From contig NZ_JAAVXB010000003.1 of the NCBI RefSeq assembly GCF_012241385.1, positions 422,486 to 486,485 on the forward strand: DNA of 64,000 nt, given 5' to 3'. The position numbers were made by a program, and so were the translations under genes. The notes under the pieces are model-generated. The model was not told where the DNA came from and made no database searches. It was given only the letters and a program-made list of their open reading frames with translations. Of the stretch, positions 36,577 through 45,132 are shown in pieces. The stretch is from Solimonas marina (GTDB lineage: Bacteria; Pseudomonadota; Gammaproteobacteria; Nevskiales; Nevskiaceae). Positions within the stretch are counted from its first letter, which is position 1. The number at the start of each line of letters is the position of its first letter.

Positions 36577-37932
36577 ATGGCCGTGTTGTTTGCAGAGCAA
36601 TTGCTGACGGTTGATGGCTGGGTCCAATCGGCGCGCCTGCATTTGCTTGATGGGCGTATCGCGAAGCTGGAGACATCCGTTGCTGCTCAAGCTGGCGACG
36701 AACGTCACGCGATGATTGTTCCGGCGCTGTCGAATCTGCACAGTCATGCGTTTCAGCGGGGAATGGCGGGCTTGGCCGAGGTGCGCGGTTCGGCGAGCGA
36801 CAATTTTTGGAGCTGGCGCGAGACGATGTATCGCTTCGCGCTGCGTATGTCACCGGATCAGCTTGAAGCGGTCGCCGCACAGGCCTACGTCGAGATGTTG
36901 GAGGCCGGATATTGCCGCGTCGGCGAATTCCATTATCTGCATCACGATGTCGACGCGCGGCCGTACGCAGATATCGCCGAAATGGCTGGCCGCATCGTGG
37001 CTGCTGCGGCGCACACCGGCATCGCCTTGACCTTGTTGCCGGTGTTCTATGCCCACTCGTCGTTTGGTGCGCAGCCGCCGAACGAACGGCAGTGCCGCTT
37101 CATTTCGGATCTCGACAGCTATGCGCGGCTGAGTGACCGCTGTCGGCAACTGGTGGCGAAGCTGCCGTCCGGTATTGTTGGCGTGGCACCACACAGTTTG
37201 CGCGCCGTCAATCCTCAGGAACTCACCGAAGTGGCGCGGCTTCTGCCCGAAGCGCCTGTGCACATCCATATCGCCGAACAGCTGGGTGAAGTTCGCGACT
37301 GCATCGCGTGGTCCGGCGCACGGCCGGTGCGCTGGCTGCTCGATCACGCTCCGGTCGACGCGCGCTGGTGCTTGGTACACGCGACGCATGTCGATGCCGA
37401 CGAAGTGAGTGGCATTGCCGGAAGTGGTGCGGTCGTTGGCCTGTGCCCGCTCACTGAAGCGAATCTCGGTGACGGAATCTTCCCTGTTGCGGAATACTTG
37501 AAAGCTGGTGGGCGCTTCGGAGTCGGTACCGACTCGAACGTGTGCATCAGTGTCAGCGGCGAGCTGTCTCTTCTCGAGTACTCACAGCGACTTTCACGTA
37601 AAGTCCGTAATGTGGTGAAACGGGGGGCGCAGTCGACTGGGGCGGCTTTGTTCTCGTACGCGCTGGACGGTGGAAGGCGGGCATTGGCGGACGCGCGCTT
37701 CGGCATCGCAGAAGGGGCGGATGCCGACCTCGTCAGTCTGACGGTCAGTGTCCCGGCGACGATCGGGCGGAGTGGCGACGCGGTGCTGGATTCTTGGATT
37801 TTTGCAAGTGCCGGCGGTGTCGTCGATTGCCTGTGGGTGAACGGCATCAAGCAAGTTGAAAATGGCCGCCACCGGCAGCGTGAACGTGTGCAAACCGCTT
37901 ACAAAAAAGCAATAACGGAGCTGTGCGCTTGA
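36577..37932 (+). CDS. hutF: formimidoylglutamate deiminase
   Basis: A 451-residue amidohydrolase that turns N-formimidoylglutamate into N-formylglutamate and ammonia. Motifs: PALSNLHSHAFQRGMAG (metal His pair), EFHYLHHDVDARPY, IHIAEQ, and the GTDSNVCISVSGELSLLEYSQRL region (shown here as separate parts GTDSNVCIS and LLEYSQR). Start ATG 36577 has GGGAG upstream. It begins the plus-strand hutF-hutC unit, divergent from hutI; with hutG present the pathway ends in glutamate plus formate. Confidence 0.96.
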   Translation: MAVLFAEQLLTVDGWVQSARLHLLDGRIAKLETSVAAQAGDERHAMIVPALSNLHSHAFQRGMAGLAEVRGSASDNFWSWRETMYRFALRMSPDQLEAVAAQAYVEMLEAGYCRVGEFHYLHHDVDARPYADIAEMAGRIVAAAAHTGIALTLLPVFYAHSSFGAQPPNERQCRFISDLDSYARLSDRCRQLVAKLPSGIVGVAPHSLRAVNPQELTEVARLLPEAPVHIHIAEQLGEVRDCIAWSGARPVRWLLDHAPVDARWCLVHATHVDADEVSGIAGSGAVVGLCPLTEANLGDGIFPVAEYLKAGGRFGVGTDSNVCISVSGELSLLEYSQRLSRKVRNVVKRGAQSTGAALFSYALDGGRRALADARFGIAEGADADLVSLTVSVPATIGRSGDAVLDSWIFASAGGVVDCLWVNGIKQVENGRHRQRERVQTAYKKAITELCA

Positions 37933-38702
37933 AGGAAATTCGTGAGCAAGTGAAAAAGACCAAGTCGGCAAAGGCGGATCGCGAAATACAGGGCGGGGGG
38001 ACGTCGCTGCATCAACGCATCCTGTCGGACATCCAGGCCAACATCATGTCTGGGCGCTGGCAGCCTGAGCAGCGGATTCCGGTCGAGCACGAGTTGATGC
38101 TGCAGTACCGCTGCTCTCGAATGACGGTCAACAAAGTTCTCACACAGCTCGCGAGAGAAGGGATCATCGAGCGCCGACGTAAGGTCGGCAGCTTCGTCAA
38201 GCGGCCGCACTCGACATCCGCTGTCCTGTCGATCGCCGACATCAAAGCCGAAGTCGAGGCGCTGAAGCAGCCCTATCGCTTTGAAATCCTCGCGCGGCAG
38301 AAGCGGCGTGCGACGCGCGCTGACCGCACGTTGATGGGCACGGAAGAGTCGATGTCGGTCCTCGAACTCATCTGTCGCCACTTTGCGGGCAACTTGCCGT
38401 TCTGCGATGAGCATCGCTTGATCAATCTGCATGCCGTGCCGACGGTCGCCAGCGTCGACTTCGCTGACATCTCCCCCGGCGCATGGTTGCTGCGCCAGGT
38501 TCCGTGGGCGGTTGCCGAGCATCGCATCCGTGCGTCCGGCGCGGCTGCAGATGTGGCGGCACGTCTCAAGGTAAAGGCCGGCAGTCCGTGTCTGGTCGTC
38601 GAGCGGACGACGCGCAGTATGAGCGCCGTCCCGATCACCTTCGTGCGCCTGAGCTATCCAGGCACCCTCCACGAGCTCGTTGCCAGCTTCAAGGCCATCT
38701 GA
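37923..38702 (+). CDS. hutC: histidine utilization repressor (GntR family)
   Basis: A 259-residue GntR/HutC regulator. The N-terminal winged helix (about 30-95) includes the family start LHQRILSDIQANIMSGRW and the helix-turn-helix QYRCSRMTVNKVLTQLAREG; the C-terminal UTRA effector domain follows. HutC usually represses hut genes and is released by urocanate. The start is uncertain: GTG 37923 has GGAG only two bases away, while a TTG at 37929 overlaps the hutF stop with GGAG eight bases upstream. Both give nearly the same protein. Confidence 0.94.
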   Translation: MRLKEIREQVKKTKSAKADREIQGGGTSLHQRILSDIQANIMSGRWQPEQRIPVEHELMLQYRCSRMTVNKVLTQLAREGIIERRRKVGSFVKRPHSTSAVLSIADIKAEVEALKQPYRFEILARQKRRATRADRTLMGTEESMSVLELICRHFAGNLPFCDEHRLINLHAVPTVASVDFADISPGAWLLRQVPWAVAEHRIRASGAAADVAARLKVKAGSPCLVVERTTRSMSAVPITFVRLSYPGTLHELVASFKAI

Positions 38703-38721
38703 GTGCCGCGCTGACTGGGCG

Positions 38722-39705
38722 CTAAGCGTCTGTATCCGCGGTGAGTGGCGTTGTGCTGTCAATGCAGGTTCGCTGCTGAGCGCGCCCAGCCGCGATCAGG
38801 GCGTGACGCAGGTCTGCGCACGGGCGACGGTCAAGTGCATTGCGTTCCCACGCCAGAAAATACGGCTCGTTCAAATCAATGCGGCGATCGATCGGCACGG
38901 TCAGCCGGCCCTGCCGGACGTGATCGGCGATGATCGATACCGGGCCGAGCACGAAGCCCGCACCGCCGATCGCTGCGTCGATCGCGGTGCCGGCCGGCGA
39001 GACTACGAGACGGCTCTCCTGTCTCGGCGGCGGCAGGCCACATGACCACGCCCAATCGGACCAGGATGGTGGCGCGCGGTGCCACTTGTCGCCGTCAATC
39101 TCGATCAGCGGCCCTGCCAAGATGTCGACTTCGTTGCGCACGGTGAGGCCGCGGAGCAGCTTTGGGGCGCACGCGGGCACGATGGTGTCTCGGAACAGCT
39201 CGGAAAAGCGGTCATGCCGCCGCGCATTGGTGCCGTAGCAAAGGCGAAAGTCGATGCCCTCATCCAAGAGTGACGGTTCACTGTCGGCGCCGATCACGCG
39301 CAGGCTGACCGTCGGATTTTCCAGGCTCCACTCCAGCAGTGTGCGCTGCAGCCAGCTTGCCAGCGAGGGCGGGGTGCTGATGACGACGCCCTGTTTGGTC
39401 CGTGCCACCTGCAGGCGATGCTGTGCGCGCCGTAGCTGATCGAAGGCGGCCCTGACCTGTTCGTAGTAAACACGCCCCCATGAAGTCAGCGTCAGCGAGC
39501 GGCCATCGCGCTTCATCAGTCTGACGTTGAGTTCACGTTCGATCTTTCGTAGCTGCTGACTGACGGCGCCGGATGAGACGCCGAGTTCATCGGCTGCTGC
39601 TGCGACGCTGCCGCGCCGCACTATGGCTTCGAAGGCCTGAATGGCGCGCACGGGGGGGAGCGCGTTGTCGCCGCCGTCCGGTATCTCGTGCGATTGATCA
39701 GGCAT
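38722..39705 (-). CDS. LysR family regulator (GcvA/TrpI-like)
   Basis: A 327-residue LysR-type regulator. The N-terminal helix-turn-helix covers residues about 18-75 with AFEAIVRRGSVAAAADELGVSSGAVSQQLRKIE (split by the usual turn) and the RDGRSLTLTSWGR wing, typical of the GcvA-like branch. It is convergent with hutC and divergent from the cytochrome c gene, 176 bases apart, so it probably acts on the cytochrome-transporter operon. Effector unknown. Confidence 0.9.
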   Translation of the reverse strand: MPDQSHEIPDGGDNALPPVRAIQAFEAIVRRGSVAAAADELGVSSGAVSQQLRKIERELNVRLMKRDGRSLTLTSWGRVYYEQVRAAFDQLRRAQHRLQVARTKQGVVISTPPSLASWLQRTLLEWSLENPTVSLRVIGADSEPSLLDEGIDFRLCYGTNARRHDRFSELFRDTIVPACAPKLLRGLTVRNEVDILAGPLIEIDGDKWHRAPPSWSDWAWSCGLPPPRQESRLVVSPAGTAIDAAIGGAGFVLGPVSIIADHVRQGRLTVPIDRRIDLNEPYFLAWERNALDRRPCADLRHALIAAGRAQQRTCIDSTTPLTADTDA

Positions 39706-39786
39706 GGTGCGCGAAGTGCTAGGTCATGGCGCAAACCGGGCGTCGTTGCATTATTTTTGCGCAGCGCCGTCGTTTGATGAATTTAA

Positions 39787-39800
39787 TGTACAGTCAAATA
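39787..39800. promoter_or_regulatory. candidate HutC operator upstream of the cytochrome c operon
   Basis: TGTACAGTCAAATA, 12 of 14 positions identical to the hutI/hutF site at 36515. The match extends to the left (TTAATGTA at both places), giving one mismatch in ten flanking positions. It lies between the LysR and cytochrome starts. Confidence 0.6.
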
Positions 39801-39808
39801 CGACAGTT

Positions 39809-39820
39809 TGTATAGACGTA
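39809..39820. promoter_or_regulatory. second related site upstream of cytochrome c
   Basis: TGTATAGACGTA, sharing the TGTATAG half of the hutI/hutF site, 9 bases after the first site. Tandem half-site spacing could allow two repressor dimers. Confidence 0.4.
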
Positions 39821-39881
39821 ATTGGGCGCGAATCTTGCTGTAAGCACCCCGGAGCGGATCGCGCTCGGTTCGGGGGTCGTC

Positions 39882-41114
39882 ATGTTTTCGGTGAAGTTCG
39901 CGCGCCGGATTGCGGTTGGGCTTGCACTTCTGCTGCCGCTCGGTGCGGCGCACGGAGAGACGGAGTTCGAGCGTGGCGAATACTTGGTGCGCGCGGCCAA
40001 TTGCGTAAGCTGCCACACAGCGCCGGGTGGCGCTGTGCTTGCGGGGGGCGTGGCATTTCCAACCGACTTCGGCACGATCTACTCGACCAATATCACGCCC
40101 GATAAGAAGACGGGTATCGGCAACTGGTCATTCGAGCAGTTCGAGGCTGCGATGCGTCACGGCATCCGTCCAGACGGAGAGCCGCTATACCCGGCCTTCC
40201 CTTACACGAATTTCACTAAGATCACCGACGCGGATCTGCACGCGCTTTACGTGTTCTTCATGAACCTCAAGCCGGTCGTCGCTCCGGCGAAGCAGAACGA
40301 GCTGTCGTTTCCTTTCAGCCAGCGCAAGCTGATGGTCATCTGGAATGCGCTCTTTTTCGACGAGGGGACGTTCGTCTCGGACCCGACGCGGTCGACGGAG
40401 TGGAATCGCGGTGCATACCTGGTGGAGGCGCTCGCGCACTGCAGCGCCTGCCACTCGCCGCGCAACCTGCTCGGTGCCGAGAAGAGGGGCTCGCTCTATA
40501 CCGGCGGGTCTTTCTTCGATCTTGACGAGGATCGCGGACGCGTCGCCCGGGGGGCGCCGAACCTCACGAGATCGCCCCATGGCCTTGGTGCGTGGTCGCA
40601 GGCGGATATTGCCTCGTACCTGAAGTCTGGGATCAGCGCGCATGCGCGATTGATGGGCACGATGAACGAGGTCGTGCTGAATAGCACGCGCTACCTGACA
40701 AAAGCGGACACCCAGGCGATGGCGGTCTACCTGAAGAGCCTGTCACCGGCCGGCGCCGTACCCAGCAAGCCCAGTGAGAAGGTCATGGCACTGGGCGCCA
40801 AGCAATACGACATCAATTGTGGCACCTGCCATCTGCCGACTGGCCTGGGTTCCGCTGATACCGCGCCGCCGTTGGCCGGGAGTGCGTTTGCGCAGGCGCC
40901 GGAGCCGTGGTCGCTGATCGACCTGGTGATCAATGGCCCGCGGACACCGCCGGAAGCGCCATCGCTCGAATGGCAGCGTCCGTGGCAATCGATGAAGCCG
41001 TTCCGGCAGAAGCTCAGCGATGAGCAGGCGGCGGCGCTGCTGACGTTCGTACGCAACTCCTGGGGCAACTCGGCCCCAGCTGTCGAGCCGGAGGACATCG
41101 ATCGCATGCGGTGA
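39882..41114 (+). CDS. three-haem cytochrome c, dehydrogenase-subunit type
   Basis: A 410-residue periplasmic c-type cytochrome with a signal peptide (cleavage near AAHGE) and three haem motifs: CVSCH (41-45), CSACH (187-191) and CGTCH (313-317). This matches the electron-transfer subunit of membrane alcohol, gluconate or similar dehydrogenases (GadC/AdhB type). No partner dehydrogenase is encoded beside it; the later DUF1592 protein carries another haem. ATG 39882 precedes a good signal sequence. It opens the presumed operon, with two candidate operators in front. Confidence 0.92.
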   Translation: MFSVKFARRIAVGLALLLPLGAAHGETEFERGEYLVRAANCVSCHTAPGGAVLAGGVAFPTDFGTIYSTNITPDKKTGIGNWSFEQFEAAMRHGIRPDGEPLYPAFPYTNFTKITDADLHALYVFFMNLKPVVAPAKQNELSFPFSQRKLMVIWNALFFDEGTFVSDPTRSTEWNRGAYLVEALAHCSACHSPRNLLGAEKRGSLYTGGSFFDLDEDRGRVARGAPNLTRSPHGLGAWSQADIASYLKSGISAHARLMGTMNEVVLNSTRYLTKADTQAMAVYLKSLSPAGAVPSKPSEKVMALGAKQYDINCGTCHLPTGLGSADTAPPLAGSAFAQAPEPWSLIDLVINGPRTPPEAPSLEWQRPWQSMKPFRQKLSDEQAAALLTFVRNSWGNSAPAVEPEDIDRMR

Positions 41115-41317
41115 GTGGCGGTTGCTCTGAGCTGAGCTGCGTTTAGCTCCGCTAAATCGTAACGATCCAGGTCTCATTGATTAGTCGCTGCCGAACACAA
41201 GAAGCTCTAAGGACGGATAACCATGCTTGCGCCATACGTGATGTCGAAACCGAAGCCCTTTCAATCCAATGCCACGGCGCGCCGCTCGCAGGCGCGTGCG
41301 TGGACGTTCGGGGGTTG

Positions 41318-42799
41318 ATGATGGATCTACTGGTTATCGCGCTGTACATGCTGGGCATGATCGGCATCGGCTGGTACGCCAAGCTCCGGGCGAAAACGCA
41401 GGCGGAATTCCTCGTGGCGGGCCGCCGTCTCGGCCCGTTCTTTTATGCCGGAACGCTCGCCGCCCTGGTCATGGGGGGCGGCGCGACGCTCGGCGGCATC
41501 GGCCTTGGCTACCAGCACGGTCTGTCGGGCGTCTGGCTGGTGTTTTCGATGTCGGCCGGCGTCGGTGCGATCAGCCTGCTGCTGGCGCCGCTGATCAATC
41601 GCCTGCGCGTCTACACCGTCAGTCAGATGCTCGAATTGCGCTACGGCGAAATGGGGACCCGGGTTTCCGGCATCGTCATGCTCGCCTACACGTTGATGAT
41701 CTCGGTGACTTCGACGATTGCGTATGGCGTGATCTTCTCGGTGCTGTTCGACATCGGCAAGGTCCCGGCGATCCTGCTCGGTAGCAGTGTGGTGATCACC
41801 TACGCGGTACTCGGCGGCATGTGGTCGATCACGCTGACGGACATGGTGCAGTTCGTTCTCAAGACCATCAGCATCTTCCTTGTGCTGTTGCCGGCGGCGC
41901 TGATCAAGGCCGGCGGGTTTGAAGGGTTGCACGAGAAGCTTCCAGCCGAGGCGTTCGAGTGGACGGCGATCGGTCCGGGCAGCATCTTTACCTACGTGAT
42001 CCTGTATGTGCCGACGATGGTGATCGGCCAGGACCTGTGGCAGCGCGTGTTCACCGCCCGAAACGACGGCGTCGCGAGATGGGCAGGCCTCGCTGCGGCG
42101 GGCTACGGCTTCGCGTATGGCATCGCCGGCGCGCTGATCGGCATGTCGGCGAAAGTGCTGTTGCCTGACCTCGTAGGCCGTGACGCGGTGTACACGGAGA
42201 TCGTCCGTCATGTGTTGCCGGTCGGCGTAGCCGGAATCGTCGTCGCCGGGGCGCTGTCGGCGATCATGTCGACGTCGAGCGGCTGCTTGATTGCGACCGC
42301 AACCGTGGCCGCAGAAGATGTTCGTGGTCGTCGCCGCGGCAGCGGCACGCAGGATGAGATCGCGCACACCCGGCGCTATATCGTGTTCTTCGGCATCGTC
42401 ATGGCGACGATTGCCTGCTTGTTGCAGGATGTCATTGCCGGCCTGACGATCGCGTCCGACATCCTCGTCGGCGGCCTGATGGTCGCGGTGCTTGGCGGCA
42501 TGCTGTGGCGGCGGGCGACGGCGCGTGGTGCCATCGCCAGTATCGTTGCCGGAATCGCGGGCACGATCGGCACGATGATCGTGATGCGGGACATCTACGC
42601 CAATCTGCCGATCTACATCGGTTTAGGGGCGAGTCTGGCGTTCTTCATCGTCTTCAGCCTGCGCGACCAGCCGACCCCGGCGGCGGTACTCGCGCGCTGG
42701 GATGAGCGTGTGCGTGTTCGGTCGCGGACGGCGCCATCGTCGGCTGGCAATGCCGTGCTCTCGGATGCCGAAGCGTCGGTCGGCGGTGTGCGACCTTGA
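41318..42799 (+). CDS. sodium:solute symporter (SSS family)
   Basis: A 493-residue sodium/solute symporter with about 13 helices. Family motifs are AEFLVAGRRLGPFFYAGTLAA, the TLGGIGLGYQHGLSGVWLV turn, GGMWSITLTDMVQF, and SAIMSTSSGCLIATATV. ATG 41318 (preceded by GGGGG) was chosen over a longer open frame. It follows the cytochrome gene and is translationally coupled to the next gene by a TTGA overlap. Symporters of this family next to hut genes may carry histidine, urocanate or a related compound, but the substrate is inferred from position only. Confidence 0.9.
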   Translation: MMDLLVIALYMLGMIGIGWYAKLRAKTQAEFLVAGRRLGPFFYAGTLAALVMGGGATLGGIGLGYQHGLSGVWLVFSMSAGVGAISLLLAPLINRLRVYTVSQMLELRYGEMGTRVSGIVMLAYTLMISVTSTIAYGVIFSVLFDIGKVPAILLGSSVVITYAVLGGMWSITLTDMVQFVLKTISIFLVLLPAALIKAGGFEGLHEKLPAEAFEWTAIGPGSIFTYVILYVPTMVIGQDLWQRVFTARNDGVARWAGLAAAGYGFAYGIAGALIGMSAKVLLPDLVGRDAVYTEIVRHVLPVGVAGIVVAGALSAIMSTSSGCLIATATVAAEDVRGRRRGSGTQDEIAHTRRYIVFFGIVMATIACLLQDVIAGLTIASDILVGGLMVAVLGGMLWRRATARGAIASIVAGIAGTIGTMIVMRDIYANLPIYIGLGASLAFFIVFSLRDQPTPAAVLARWDERVRVRSRTAPSSAGNAVLSDAEASVGGVRP

Positions 42800-43353
42800 A
42801 TCACTTGGCCGCCATCGCGATGTTTGCCGCAGCAATGCCGCTAGTTGTCTTTGCTGCGCCGGCGCCGAGCATCGATGCCTGTGCGCTGCTCGATGCGGCG
42901 CAGATCGGCAAGGTCATAGGCCTGCCGGTCAGTGCTGGTAGCCGCCACGATGCCGGCATCGAAAATAATGGTGCGTGGTCGTCGTCGTGCGTATGGAAGC
43001 TGTCCGCCGGTGCAGACAGCACGCGCCGAGGCTTCGTGATTCTCAACGCCATGCAGTGGCCGGTCGGCAGCGGACGCGCACATGAATTCCTCGATTCGTT
43101 TCGTGACGCCGCCGCCCAGGGCGTGCTGTCTGCAACGCCGAGTCCACGCGCGATCGGTGACGAAGCGCTTTGGTGGGGCGACGGTCTCGCGGTGCGTCGA
43201 GGTGACGTCAGCTTCGGCATCTCGGTCCACGTCTCGAACCCCTCCATGAACACGCCCGGGGCCGCTGAGCAGCGCTTGGCGCCCTTGATCCTGAGAACGC
43301 TCGACCGCCGTCAGGCGCTGTCGTCCGGTTCGTCAAAACCCACGAGGTCCTGA
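42796..43353 (+). CDS. small secreted protein of unknown function
   Basis: A 185-residue exported protein. The TTG start at 42796 overlaps the symporter stop (TTGA), with a signal peptide (HLAAIAMFAAAMPLVVFAAP). The mature part begins with a CALLDAAQIGKVIGLPV segment like that in DUF3558-type lipoproteins and contains a second Cys in SSSCVWKL. The alternative ATG at 42820 would shorten the signal. No enzymatic motif is seen. It is followed five bases later by the DUF1592 gene, so it is part of this operon. Confidence 0.65.
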   Translation: MNHLAAIAMFAAAMPLVVFAAPAPSIDACALLDAAQIGKVIGLPVSAGSRHDAGIENNGAWSSSCVWKLSAGADSTRRGFVILNAMQWPVGSGRAHEFLDSFRDAAAQGVLSATPSPRAIGDEALWWGDGLAVRRGDVSFGISVHVSNPSMNTPGAAEQRLAPLILRTLDRRQALSSGSSKPTRS

Positions 43354-43358
43354 ACAAG

Positions 43359-45107
43359 ATGCTGCAGAAATGGTTGGGAGGCAGTCCGAAGTCACGGAGA
43401 ACGTGGTGGATGACTGGTGGCGCGGCACTCGCAGTGACCTTGCTTGTGGCGACGGCTGTCGGTGCGCTGCACGGTAGTGGCGAGCCGAAGTCGAAAGGCA
43501 CGCCGATGAGCATGCGGCTGCTGACGCAGGATCAATATCTGAACACGATGGCCTACGTGTTCGGTGCCAACGTGCAGCCGACGACGCGCTTTGCGGCGCT
43601 GCCGAGGACCGATGGTCTGCTCGCGAGCGGCGCGTCGATTGCCGGCCTCACGGATGCACAACTCGAGACTTATCAGAAAACAGCGAGCAAGGTCGCTTCG
43701 CAGGTGATGAGCGAGGACAGCCGCAAGTACCTCGTGCCGTGCGAGCCCGCAGCGGCCGACGCCGCGGACGCGGTTTGCGCCAAGGCATTTTTCGAGCAGG
43801 TCGCGCCATTGCTGTACCGCCGCACGCTGTCCGACGATCAGATCGCCGCATTTGTCGGCGCCGCCGGCGCCGCTGCCGCATCGCTGCACGACTTCTACCA
43901 GGGACTTGGCGTCGTGCTCGAAGGCATCTTGATCAGCCCAAACGTGCTGTTGGTGGCCGAGGTCGGCGAGCCCGATCCGGAGCACCCGGGCCAGCTGCGC
44001 CTCGATCGCTGGTCGCTGGCGACGCGCTTGAGCCTTTTCCTGTGGAATGCTGCGCCCGACGCTGAGCTGCTGAACGCCGCGCAGAGCGGTGCGCTGGAAA
44101 CCGACGAGGGGCTCGCCGAACAGGTCGATCGTATGCTCGCCAGTCCGCGCCTCGAAACCGGCGTTCGTGCGTTGTTCGACGACATGTTTGCGTTTGAGGA
44201 TTTCAGCCGTCTGGCGAAGGACAACACGATCTATCCCAACTTCACCGGCGAGACCGCGGTGGATGCGCGTGAGCAGACCTTGCGCACGGTGGTTGACCAT
44301 CTGATCACGCATCGTGGCGACTATCGTGATCTGTTCACAACGCGCAAAACCTTCATGTCGCCATCGCTCGCGCCGATCTACAAGGTTGCGGCGCAGGGGC
44401 CAGGCTGGACGCCGTACGAATTCCCGGCGGACGATCCGCACGCCGGACTGCTGACGCAGGTCAGCTTCGAGGCGCTGCACTCACATCCGGGTCGCAGTTC
44501 GGCGACCTTGCGCGGTAAGGCGCTGCGCGAAGTGATGCTGTGCCAGACCGTACCGCGCCCGCCAGCGAACGTCGATTTCTCGAAGGTACAGAACCCGGAC
44601 GGCTCCGTGAAGACGGCGCGCGAGCGCATTGCCTTCCATCTGCAGAACGCTTCGTGCGCCGGATGCCATCGCATCATGGATCCGATGGGGCTGTCGATGG
44701 AGGCTTTCGATGGATCCGGAACGTTCCGGCACGAGGAAAATGGTGTCGAGATTGATACCAGCGGCAATCTCGACGGCGTGGAATTCAAGGACATCGTCGG
44801 CCTTGGCAAAGCGTTGCATGACAACCCGCAAGTGCCGTGGTGTGCCGTGCGCCGCACGTTCGCGTACGGCACCGGCACCGCCGCTGACAGTAACGATCGC
44901 CGCGTGCTCGAACATCTCTCGGCTGAATTTGCGGACCAGGGTTATGTATTCCCGGACTTGTTGCGTGATGTCGCGCTCAGCCGCGCCTTCCGCCAAGTTT
45001 ACGAGCCGAAGCTACGCAAGACCTATCCGCTGCCTGACCTTAAGTCGGCAGAACGGACGCAGCAACGCGCGGCGGCCGACGCGCTGACCGTATCCGCCAA
45101 CCCGTGA
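43359..45107 (+). CDS. DUF1592-family haem protein
   Basis: A 582-residue exported protein of the DUF1592/DUF1588/DUF1595/DUF1585 architecture first noted in Planctomycetes and Myxobacteria. An N-terminal transmembrane anchor (about 17-36) is followed by family segments such as LTQDQYLNTMAYVFG, RRTLSDDQIAAFV, and a single haem motif CAGCH (433-437) in the diagnostic CAGCHRIMDPMGLSMEAFDG. No N-terminal cytochrome domain is present, unlike longer members. The molecular function is unknown. It is followed by a DUF1552 gene, the standard partner, 25 bases downstream. Confidence 0.85.
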   Translation: MLQKWLGGSPKSRRTWWMTGGAALAVTLLVATAVGALHGSGEPKSKGTPMSMRLLTQDQYLNTMAYVFGANVQPTTRFAALPRTDGLLASGASIAGLTDAQLETYQKTASKVASQVMSEDSRKYLVPCEPAAADAADAVCAKAFFEQVAPLLYRRTLSDDQIAAFVGAAGAAAASLHDFYQGLGVVLEGILISPNVLLVAEVGEPDPEHPGQLRLDRWSLATRLSLFLWNAAPDAELLNAAQSGALETDEGLAEQVDRMLASPRLETGVRALFDDMFAFEDFSRLAKDNTIYPNFTGETAVDAREQTLRTVVDHLITHRGDYRDLFTTRKTFMSPSLAPIYKVAAQGPGWTPYEFPADDPHAGLLTQVSFEALHSHPGRSSATLRGKALREVMLCQTVPRPPANVDFSKVQNPDGSVKTARERIAFHLQNASCAGCHRIMDPMGLSMEAFDGSGTFRHEENGVEIDTSGNLDGVEFKDIVGLGKALHDNPQVPWCAVRRTFAYGTGTAADSNDRRVLEHLSAEFADQGYVFPDLLRDVALSRAFRQVYEPKLRKTYPLPDLKSAERTQQRAAADALTVSANP

Positions 45108-45132
45108 CCCCGAGATCGATGAGGGTTCCTTC

